Positions 12,671 through 22,206 of a stretch of DNA of 64,000 bases are shown in pieces. The notes below the pieces were generated by a model. It worked only from the letters and a program-made list of their open reading frames with translations. It made no database searches and was not told the origin of the DNA. Within the stretch, counting starts at the first letter, position 1, and each line of letters opens with the position of its first letter. The position numbers and the translations under genes are program-made. Origin of the DNA: Volvariella volvacea V23 (Eukaryota > Basidiomycota > Agaricomycetes > Agaricales > Pluteaceae); the NCBI GenBank assembly GCA_000349905.1, contig KB722760.1:1-64000 (forward strand), written 5' to 3'.

Positions 12671-13269
12671 CTATTTGGTGCCTGCAGATGAGAATTCTAC
12701 AAGATGGAGTTAAGTAACTGTGGATATATGCACGTAGGAGTTCAACATACTGGTTACGCTCTTGGTACCTTCTGAGATGGCATGCTTAGCCAGTTCACCA
12801 GGCAGAATTAATCGGACAGAAGTTTGAATCTCGCGAGAAGAGATCGTTGACTTTTTCGAGTAGGCAGCAAGTTCTGGAGGAGCGATCAATTTCGGACTTA
12901 AAGGACTACAAACTTACTCACTAGATGCCTCAGTAGCAATTCGCTCAAAGATATCATTGACAAAGCTATTCAAAATAGCCATTGCCTTGTTGGAGATACC
13001 AGTATCTGGGTGGACCTGCTTGAGGACTACAAGCACCCATCAGAAAATCTGGCACGAAAACGAGAAAGTGCTAATTGCTCACCCTTGTAGATGTAAGAAG
13101 AGTACGTCTCCTTTCGGACCTTCTTTCGCTTCTTCTTCTCGCCATCAGCTGCAGCTGCAGGCTTGGATGTCTTCTTTGCTGCCTTTGCGCCGTCAGCAGC
13201 CTTAGCAGGAGCCTTGGAAGCTGTGGATGCGGGGGCTTTGCCAGCGGTAGAAGCAGGTTTGGGTGCCAT
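12671..13269 (-). CDS. H2B: Histone H2B, copy 1
   Basis: Core nucleosomal histone. Four exons: 13083-13269, 12922-13026, 12751-12873 and 12671-12696, giving 146 residues. The N-terminal tail is Lys/Ala/Pro-rich ([15 protein letters not shown]). The histone fold follows with [41 protein letters not shown] and [20 protein letters not shown], and the C-terminal helix has KHAISEGTK. The last intron (12697-12750) splits the codon before KFSSAGTK; H2B copy 2 lacks this intron. All introns are GT-AG. The gene is divergent from H2A copy 1, sharing a 318 bp promoter, the usual arrangement for coordinated S-phase expression. Confidence 0.95.
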
Positions 13270-13587
13270 TGGTATGGATTAAGTCTGAACTGGGTGAACT
13301 AAAGGCTAGGGAAAGTTGGGGGTATGGGGATACGAGGTGGATGGCGACGACGGTGGGGAAGTCCTTATATAAAGGCGCGTCATTTCTGTTGTTTACCTTT
13401 GTTTAATGTCGACGCGTCCAAAAACGATCAACAAAGTTGGGCGCGTGACACGTGATCTAATATGGTCTTTGTTTGGTCGATATAAAAGGTTGCTCACCGT
13501 GTCCCGCCACCGCAACTCTGCTTCTCTCCACCTCAAACACCAACTCTCACTTCACCCCACTCGCACAACCAAAACACTCTCATCGAC
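13270..13587. promoter_or_regulatory. Bidirectional H2B-H2A promoter, pair 1
   Basis: The 318 bp intergenic region between divergent start codons. TATA-like boxes face each gene: TATATAA at about 13365 on the H2B side and GATATAAAAGG at about 13480 on the H2A side. Between them lie GACGCGTCC (ACGCGT at 13412-13417, an MCB-type hexamer), CGATCAACAAAG (13425-13436) and GGGCGCGTG (13439-13447). All three recur in the promoter of pair 2, the middle one in inverted orientation, which makes them candidate histone regulatory elements. Confidence 0.7.
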
Positions 13588-14173
<586 letters not shown>

Positions 14174-14570
14174 CGCTCTATCCGCTCCCCTCGCTTTCTC
14201 TCTGTACATTGCATATCACCTGTATCATCATATAATTGGCTAGCAGTCGCTTTTCAATGGCATCTTACGATTCACTTATTCATCAATACCAGTGTGCAGC
14301 ATATAGAGGACCTGTGTTCATGGAGTGGTTTGGGGTTCAAGATGGTCTCGCAAGAAAGCGCGTGGCATCGTGCCTCTACGAAGTGACTCTCGTCAGCGAT
14401 TTGTTTTGCCCTCAACCCTCCAAGACATGACGTGTTCTGATCTCATGCACGGATCCCATGATTGTGGTAATGGGCTATTTTTGTATGTCCATTCATTGTC
14501 CATGTGGCTACGTTCATATTGCGGATGCAGATGATTCTTGTGCGCAAGCCCATGCTCGGATATCAATTGC
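14174..14570. other. Intergenic, H2A copy 1 to F-box gene 1
   Basis: About 400 bp between the 3' end of H2A copy 1 and the 3' end of the convergent F-box gene. It should hold both 3' UTRs; no gene or repeat is seen. Confidence 0.5.
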
Positions 14571-16178
14571 TCAAACTACGCGGACACCATCTACGCAAAA
14601 CGACTCGACCCTCGGTATTTTAGCTCTAACGACGCCGGATAACTCATTACGATGGGCCTCACTCATTGGATTGCAACCTACTATATCCACCGCCGACAAT
14701 GCAGAGAACCTTTCCAACCAACTCACCAAATTCAATTTAACCTCCCCATCCTCAAGAAACTCCGGCATGTCCCATATATAAACCTCGATAGATTTAACCC
14801 CATCGAACCCCGAGAAGTCCAAAATCAACTGCTCCTCCACGACGTCCCCATTTCTGAATCGCGAAGTCCAAACCAGCCACCCCGTCCATTTCCCTTTCAC
14901 CTGGACTTGTAGCGCATAGGTAAGGTTTGGCCTGAATCTTGTCAAACTCCTCAACCACGAGGACACGAAAGACCACCACAGGCCATCGGTGAAGATGATC
15001 ACAGTAACGAGCTGTAGAGTCGACCGAGCCATAGGGGACCCTTTTGCGGGAGAAAGGAAGTCTTTGAGCGTCTCCGGCGTTCCCTTTATCGCTCGTAAAT
15101 TGGGAAGAAAATGCGGGGGTCGTTTCCATCGCCATCCGACTCGCGAGCCCGTGATGCGATTTCCGACGTCTAATATACGGAGTGTGTGATGGCGGATAAG
15201 AAAATTCGCCAATGGATCTAATGGAATGCCGGATTGGCCGAGGTACAGCTCCTCGAGGTGGGGCAGAGAGAGGCGCGCGAGCACAGGTGCCCAGTTTTCG
15301 TGCGCTAGCGTGGGGCTGTTCAGGGAGAGGGAGCGGAGTGTGCTGGAATGTTGCGCGAGCATGCTGAATGTGTGATCGATGAAGGAGTAATCAAGCATGA
15401 ATTTCGAGTTCAGGTTGAGAGTGTGGAGTCCGAATGCGGGTGGTGTAGGTCGGAAAACGGAGGCTATCTTTAAGGACGAAATGGTTATGAGCGATTGCAT
15501 GAGATTGGCGGTTCTCGATCCCCTTCTCAACCAAGTGGGTTGTCCTCCTGCCAGAGGTACGAGTGCCTGCCAATTGCCAAAGCCGGTGCCTTCTAGCATA
15601 CTCAACGAGGTACACTGGGGGAGTACCTTCCTTTCGTCCTTTGCTTGGTAAAAAAGCTGAAGGAAACCCGTGATGGCTTGTACTGCTCGTGGCATTGGAT
15701 ACTCTGTCATAGATTCCGGGGCAAATGAATGCTGGAAATCGACCACCACGGCCTCTATGGAGGACGCAAAGGGGCTTTGGACGAGAAATCGACCCAAGCT
15801 GTTGATCTCTTTCCATGTTGGAAGAAAAGGTGCGCTGAATGTACAGAACACAACGGTGACTTGACGCCCGTCGAGTAGATACGGTAGGGCGATCCGTAGG
15901 CCGCGAAGGACATATAAATTATCCTTGCTTGTCAGGGTGATGCATATGCCTTGGGATTGGCGGAATAACCTAATCGACGACCCCGATTCTGGCCTTGAAC
16001 ACGAAAGCGAAAAAGATCCAGGAGCCGACAAAGGTTTGAATACTCCAGTTCTGTGGAATAACTCGTTTAAGGAGTGTGAATGGAGGGAGTGGCAGAGCGT
16101 AGATATATTGCAGAGGTCGCGGTTGCGCACTAGTGGAAAGATAACCTGCAGGAGTTCAAGGGGTAGCTGGTGGAGCAT
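14571..16178 (-). CDS. F-box/LRR-type protein, paralogue 1 (intact)
   Basis: Single long exon of 535 residues from the ATG at 16176-16178, the position that aligns with the start of paralogue 2 (MLHQLP against MLQQLP). The N-terminal 45 residues look like a degenerate F-box: LPLELLQVIFPLV, then NISTLCHSLHSHSLNELF. The rest is an irregular leucine-rich region with units such as LPHLEELYLGQSGI and LRILDVGN, ending LVSWLERFSALSAV and ESFCVDGVRVV. By family analogy it would recruit substrates to an SCF ubiquitin ligase, but the F-box match is weak and the target is unknown. It is the intact reference for two damaged paralogues upstream. Confidence 0.7.
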   Translation of the reverse strand: MLHQLPLELLQVIFPLVRNRDLCNISTLCHSLHSHSLNELFHRTGVFKPLSAPGSFSLSCSRPESGSSIRLFRQSQGICITLTSKDNLYVLRGLRIALPYLLDGRQVTVVFCTFSAPFLPTWKEINSLGRFLVQSPFASSIEAVVVDFQHSFAPESMTEYPMPRAVQAITGFLQLFYQAKDERKVLPQCTSLSMLEGTGFGNWQALVPLAGGQPTWLRRGSRTANLMQSLITISSLKIASVFRPTPPAFGLHTLNLNSKFMLDYSFIDHTFSMLAQHSSTLRSLSLNSPTLAHENWAPVLARLSLPHLEELYLGQSGIPLDPLANFLIRHHTLRILDVGNRITGSRVGWRWKRPPHFLPNLRAIKGTPETLKDFLSPAKGSPMARSTLQLVTVIIFTDGLWWSFVSSWLRSLTRFRPNLTYALQVQVKGKWTGWLVWTSRFRNGDVVEEQLILDFSGFDGVKSIEVYIWDMPEFLEDGEVKLNLVSWLERFSALSAVDIVGCNPMSEAHRNELSGVVRAKIPRVESFCVDGVRVV

Positions 16179-16327
16179 GGCTGGGGCAGAGTTGCAGTAG
16201 AATCCCGTGCGCAGTGACGTCAAATACTATCAGCGCCAACTGTGGAGTTAGAAAAGTGCCGGAGTGCGGTGCAGACAGCATGATACAATCTATCTATACA
16301 TGGACAAAATTCCTCATCAATCAGGCG

Positions 16328-17762
16328 CTACATTATACGTACACCATCTATGCAAAATGCGTCAATCTTAGGGAGCCATTCTACAGCGCGTCCCACTAAC
16401 TCCTCCCGGGATGCCCGGTTCTCAGCATTCATCGGCTCGCACCCCAAAATCTCCACTGAAGAAAGCTGAGGGAACCTCCCAAGCCAGTTTACGTAAAGTG
16501 AGAGTCAATGCGTTCGATTGTGTGCTATACGATGCCAGCCGAATAGCTTCTTCCATTTCAAAGTGGAAGTCCCAGTCTTTGGCAGGCACGATGAGTGTTA
16601 TAAACCTAAGGGCGGACAAGGATGACTGTGTACCCCCGTAAGGAAGAAGGAAAAAGGGCAATGAATTGGTGGCGCCTTTGAACGTCGTTAGGTTTGGAAG
16701 AAAGAAAGGAGGTCTTTTCGGTATGTCATCCCAAATCCGGACATTACTGCCAAGGTCCAAGATCTTGAGTGATCGATGACGAATAAGGAATGATATTAAG
16801 GTGTCCAATGTGATGGGTGATTGGCCGAGGTAAAGCTCTTCAAGGTTGGGTAAAGAAATGTCGGAGGAAAAAATCGTCCAATGGATGTCCAAGATATCGT
16901 CATTGTGAAAAGAAATGGAACGAAGAGAAGTTGAGTGTTGTTGGAATATTCTGGCTGTTGTAAAGCACAGTGAGATGTGAAGGACGAAATTTGTGTGTAT
17001 ATTGATCGCGTGAAGCCCTAGCAGAGATTTGGACCAGAACTTGGATTGGAAGAGGGAGGAAAGAGGGTTGGACGCAATGCTGGCGAGCGTATTCATGACG
17101 TTCATACTAATAGCCTGTGAGTCAAACCTCCTTCGCAAATAGTGATCGATTTCTCGCAGTACATCGACCTTCGTGGCGCCATTCAATATGCTCAACGAAA
17201 CAGAGCGACGTAGCTTTGTCTCCCCACAAAATATACTAAGAAACTCCTTAATAATTCGAACGCCCTCTGGATCGGGATCGTTGTATGGGGTGTTCCAGTC
17301 GTCATCCAAGATGCTACCTGTTGGTGCATGATGAAAGTCTAGGACGATGATCTCGATTGTAGAGGCAAGGAGGCCCTCAACAAAAAATCCACTCAGGGCC
17401 TGGAGTTCTTTGTAGAACTGGGGTAGTGGCCCGTTGAAAGAACAAAGAAGTGCTGTGATTTGGCCCGGTTGATTAAAGAGGTGCGGTAAAGCATGTCGCA
17501 GACCAAGAAGTACAGGAATATTGTCTTCCTTCGTCAGCGTGATGCATGTGCCATGTGAGGGAAGAAACGACTTGATTGCAGATCTCGGCGCTGGCTTCGA
17601 AAGCGAGGGGGTGGCTGGTGTGAATGAGCCGTTTCGGAAGAAGAGTTCACTGAGAGACAGGACGTGGAGGGAACGACAAAGTGTGGATACGCGACAGAGG
17701 TCGTAATCGCCGAGAAGCTGGAGAATGGCTTGTAAAAGCTCTGCGGGTAGTTGCTGCAACAT
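16328..17762 (-). pseudogene. F-box/LRR-type protein, paralogue 2 (C-terminal deletion and frameshift)
   Basis: An open frame runs from ATG 17760-17762 to a TGA at 16422-16424 (446 residues). It starts MLQQLPAELLQAILQLL and keeps the LRR-like LPNLEELYLGQSPI. Around 16485-16500 the frame leaves the family sequence: the paralogue's segment of about 45-50 residues before its LVSWLERF is missing, and the conserved tail (VNWLGRFPQLSSVEILGC ... FCIDGVRIM, stop 16328-16330) continues in another frame. A splice site cannot explain this because the missing residues are not present in the DNA. The gene may still make a 446-residue protein with 29 novel residues or so at its end, but it is best read as a decaying copy. 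Confidence 0.68.
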
Positions 17763-18721
17763 CTATCGCCACCTGAACTGGACCAGAATTCAAGTCAAGA
17801 TTTGTTGAACCTCGTGGCCGTGCAGGTACATATCACCAAACATCAAAATTAGGATTACTTTCAACGAAAGCAATCTCGGACCAAATGGAAGACCCGCCAT
17901 CTAGGCCTACTGACTATGCAGGAATCACAGAGCAGCATCATCGCTTGGATGAATAGGACCACGCTCTGTCGAGTTTCAACCTCCGTATGGGTTCAGGTCA
18001 TCAACATTATTTAGAAACTTTCCTCTTGTCGCATGTCCTTTACACATCATTCGTCATAGGGGATTATGTTATCGCGAGGACATGGCAGATCAGGATAGAG
18101 TGGGTGGTAATATGAGTGAACACGAACAAAGATGTCAAAGTATGTTCATTATTTTTTGGTGGTTTCGGGGCATAAAGTAGGAGCGTTGGCGCACCTGCTT
18201 CATGAAGATAAACTTTCCTTTAGTGGAATAACATCAATGTTCCTCCCGCTTCAAGTTGATGCCTCTTCTACGGTTTGCATCATTGATGGAAGATAGCCGA
18301 TTTTCCTTACTGGTATATCGGAATCATTTGACAATGACACTGACCGTGCCGTGATTGACCTGAGGGCACCGCTGCCATTTTAGTGACCCGGCGGTGTGCT
18401 AATACCGGAGCCTGGAAGCTCTAATATTCAACATCGAACGAGATAATGTTATTGCTTGCTTTTTATGTGTTTGACATATTGAATGGATGCATAGGGGCGA
18501 TGGTATTCCACAACTCCGTGACTTGGCAATGCTTCGCGCTCAAGGTGGACTGGCAAACCTCGCCATATTGTGTATAAGTTTACGCAGCTCGATGTGCCAT
18601 TATCGTTCTTTCCTCGGTAATAATTCCTTCTTCTCGCGGTATAAAAACCTTGACTTGAAGGGATTGCATTGTCTTCATTCTGACATATTTCGAACACCTC
18701 CCTTATCGCTAAGCTAATTCC
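17763..18721. other. Intergenic, divergent F-box 2 and HAD-fusion genes
   Basis: About 960 bp without a recognised gene, between two divergently transcribed genes; it must contain both promoters. Nothing repetitive was noticed. Confidence 0.5.
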
Positions 18722-20377
18722 ATGTACCCCAAACTTGTGGCTTTAGACACTGAGTGAGTTCCCTATCGAGACTGCTACCGACCTTGCACCAACGATTATT
18801 TTAGCTGGACATTGTTCTGGGGTTGGCTTAAAGCAGAAGAATGGGGGAAGGGCAGTGGAGCATACTCCACTGTTGAAGACAACATAGAACAAATCAATTA
18901 TTGGGAAGTTCAAGATAGAAGGTTGGTCTTAAGTGCACCCACTGTGAACGACGTTATTGAGCCGTCATCCAGTAACTGGGACAACAAGTGTGGCATGTAC
19001 GCGGATGTACCGAAAATCATAGAGGACATCCTGAAAAATGGCGCTCAAATTGCAATTGTATCCCGGAATACGAGTAAAGCAATGTGAGTCCCTAATCTAC
19101 ATCAGCAGCGGATGCAGTTCTCATTTCTTCCACAGGTGCGACAGGGCACTCTGGTATTGGAAAGTAAATGATCAGCACGGGAACCAAAAGTCAATAATTG
19201 ACTTGATCAAGTATGATGAAGTCGTCGATGGTGAGTGAAATATTTTCCTTACTAAGTAGCCTTTTGAACCATGTGCATCACAAATTAGAGCCGAAAACGA
19301 AGCATTTGGAGAGGATCAAAGATTGGAGTGGATTTGATTATTTTGACATGGTACGTATAATCTGCAGTTCCCCGTGTAATTAGCTCAATTCCGAGCTGGG
19401 TATTTCATCTAGATTTTGTTCGACGATGAGGCAACAAACAGCATTGTGGAGATGATATTAGGTAGGCTCATGCTGAGTCACTCCTCAGCGTTTTCATGCT
19501 GACAGTTTAAGGCGTAACCTTCCAGGTGTCTCGCAACCAAAAGGGCCTGACATGGGACAACTACCAGGAAGGTATCGAGATGTGGCGTCGCAATCAGGCG
19601 ATCCGGGTCCCATTCGTTGGGAAAAACTTGGACTTGTATCCAAAGAAGAAGTTAATAGGATATTCCGGAATGGATGAAGAGACAATACAGCTTCTCGAAA
19701 ATGGTGGGAGGCGTCATGACAGAACCGAAGCCGCGCGGTATGGTTATGCGATGTATGTTGCTGACAACGCGGCTATGTAAGTGCTTCCCGCACTTGTTCA
19801 ATCTGTATAGGTGAGCTGAAGTGTCTGAATTTTAGCGCAAAGTACTTTTCCAGCTGGATCAAAGGCAATGCATTTGGTCAAGGGGCCCAGACGAATGTCT
19901 GTTCCGTCTGGGTTAGAGATGGGGATATATATGACAATTTGGCAAAGGTGAGATTTATTACGAACAAGAAAAACGTTTGGCGTTCATCTTGCATATCCGT
20001 AGATATAGGTGCCAGAATGGAGCATCCTGCAAGCCAATAACCAAAGTTGGGACGAGTTCCGGACTGCTTGGAGCCAAGAAAACCGGGACGAATATGTCAT
20101 GAAGTTGGGGGTTAAAAAGCCCTATATTCTCTTCTCGAGGCATCATTACATGAATGGTATGCCTATTCCTCGTACCAGGTGGAACGAGATGGTCGTATAT
20201 CCCCAAATTCAGGAGGCACTGTTTCTCGTTCACCGAATGTCAGAGCAAGAAGTTGAGGCTGCTATTCGTGCCAACAACAGCCCAAAATTCCACCAAATGA
20301 TAAGGCCTTGGAATATCACCGTGCCGAAGGGAGCCTTGCATGATTTCGGTGTTCATAAAGAGGACATACGTGCATAA
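18722..20377 (+). CDS. HAD phosphatase (MDP-1-like) fused to a possible ART-like domain
   Basis: Eight exons (18722-18753, 18805-19083, 19136-19230, 19289-19350, 19413-19461, 19512-19776, 19836-19947, 20009-20377) splice in frame to 420 residues. Residues 1 to about 180 resemble magnesium-dependent phosphatase-1: motif I LDTDWTLF (nucleophile Asp and acid/base Asp both present), motif II IVSRNTS, motif III ILFDDEATN and the family ending GVTFQVSRNQKGLTW. The C-terminal 230 residues are not part of MDP-1. They contain LIGYSGMDEETIQLLENGG, YGYAMYVADNAAIAKYF and NEMVVYPQIQEAL, an order reminiscent of the ADP-ribosyltransferase/PARP fold (first strand, Y-containing strand, xNExxVYxxxQ strand). 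The phosphatase call is well supported; the second domain is inference. Confidence 0.72.
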
Positions 20378-20562
20378 GAGCGAAATATAGTCGCTCTGTC
20401 AGTATGTACTTTCAGTTTCCTGTGTATTATGATTGACGTCATAGCACCCAATGAAATTTAATCATGCCACCATGTACCATCTCAAATAACCCACATCCAA
20501 TTGCTTAGATCTTAGCTTTTACAAAAGGAAAGGAGAACGATGACAGATTGACAACTTCCTGC
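20378..20562. other. Convergent 3' intergenic
   Basis: Short region between the convergent HAD-fusion gene and the 3' remnant of F-box gene 3. No feature is seen. Confidence 0.4.
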
Positions 20563-22206
20563 TTATATTACACAGACTCCATTGACAAAGAAGAGCTCAA
20601 TATTTGGGAGCTTCTCTCCGATGTTACGGAATAGCATTTCTCGAGTTTCCTTGTTCCCATCATCCATTGAATTGCATCCAGCAATTTCCACCCTAAAGAG
20701 TGCTGGAAACTGCTAAAGCCAATCCACTAGCTTTGAGTCCACGCTGTCCAATTCGAGAAATTCCGTCACATCCGAGAAGTAGATTTCAACGGATCGTACT
20801 TGGGTAAACCAAAATAAATCTGATAGCCCGGTTTTAGCATCCTTATCCAACCAATTTGTGTTCTTGGTATCAGGAAGAATCCGCAGCGTGAGATCGAGCG
20901 AGCTCAACCGCTCGCTGCATGAACGCATTACATTGTTGAGCTTTCCCCTAAGCTTCGCACTGAGTGAACCGTTGAAAGCGATTGCGGCTACCACTGATCG
21001 GAGATTTGGGAGGGATATCCGTGGCAAAGCGGTCTCACCACCTGAGGAAAGGAGGAACGCCATGGTTTCTACTGGCGCAATCAGTGCTTCTAGCTTTGGA
21101 GCGAGTACCTGCCATGAACCTTCTTGACGAGCGTTGGCGAGCACGATGCCCAGCTCCTTTACTGACTGGTGACGAATGAGGAATTCTCCCAAAAAGTCGG
21201 CTGAGACAGTACATCCATCAATGTAGAACACTTCCAGGTTGGGTAGATGTGCACGCGCCAAAACCTTTAGTACGGAATCATCAAGACTCCGGAGCTGAAT
21301 GACGCGAATGGAACCGGAGAGTTGTTCAAACATAGGTCCCACCCATTTTACAAAGCAATGATTATATTCTAAGGAAATACCAGCCTGAGCACGGGGACGC
21401 ACAATGAGGGTGTGTAGCCTCCCAGGACTGGCAGGAGAGCTGGTGGGATGGGGAAGAATAGCCTGACTGTCGATGTGCTCCGCCGCCGTCGCGGTTGAAG
21501 AATAGGCACCTATGGTGCTTAATACTTTCTCCCGCCAACGAGAATGCCTTTTGCGTGTGCTTTCTGTAAGCGGCGCGAGTCGGTCGAAAACATCACCGCC
21601 CAGGACGCTCAACAAATCCCATCGAGGTGCTTCCCGTTCCAAAACACGAAGCAGCGTCCACAGGGTTTGATTGCACTCTTTCCGATTGGACATCCAGTTC
21701 CTAGAAATAACGCCTGCCGCTTGACCCAAGTCAAGAACTACAGCTGCTATAATGCCGGTGGACGAGAATGAGAGCCGTGCAAGAAACACCCACAGACCCA
21801 CAATCTCCCGCTGAAGGGCCACAGGCGAAGGGCCACTGAGAACGCAGTACACCACAACCTCCTTGTCAAAAGAAGATAATGCAGCAAGGTGCAAACCCCG
21901 GAGAACCTTTATGCTCTGCTCGCCGCAGATGGTGATAAGCCACCCGTTGTTTGGTAGCAATTTGTTGATCATTTTCGGTCGGAGTGTCGGGATTACAGGT
22001 ACAGAAGACTTGGTGATCGGGGTGAGTGTTCCATGTTCTGAGAACAGCATATCAAGATAGATAACGCGAAAGGAGTGACAGACTTCTGACAGTGAATAGA
22101 TATCTTCGTCCTTCTCAACCTGTAACATGATGGCTTGCCACAGCTCCAGAGGGAGCTGAACTCGAGGTCGGTGGCGCCATAGGTGCAGAAGGCGTCGAAA
22201 GGGCAT
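20563..22206 (-). pseudogene. F-box/LRR-type protein, paralogue 3 (in-frame TAG)
   Basis: Reading frame from ATG 22204-22206 runs 497 residues to TAG at 20713-20715. After that stop the same frame continues for 49 codons to TAA at 20563-20565 and encodes a recognisable family C-terminus (QFPALFRVEIAGCNSM ... LFFVNGVCVI), matching the intact paralogue's RFSALSAVDIVGCNPM ... SFCVDGVRVV. TAG stands exactly where paralogue 1 has Glu (LVSWLERF against LVDWL*QF), so a single GAG-to-TAG change is the simplest cause. The N-terminus carries an F-box-like VQLPLELWQAIMLQV. Whether the truncated protein is functional, or the stop is read through, is unknown. Confidence 0.72.

Noticed and set aside
16422..16500. 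Intron as explanation for the F-box paralogue 2 C-terminus
   Set aside because: The missing 45-50 residues are not present in the DNA, so splicing cannot restore the family sequence.
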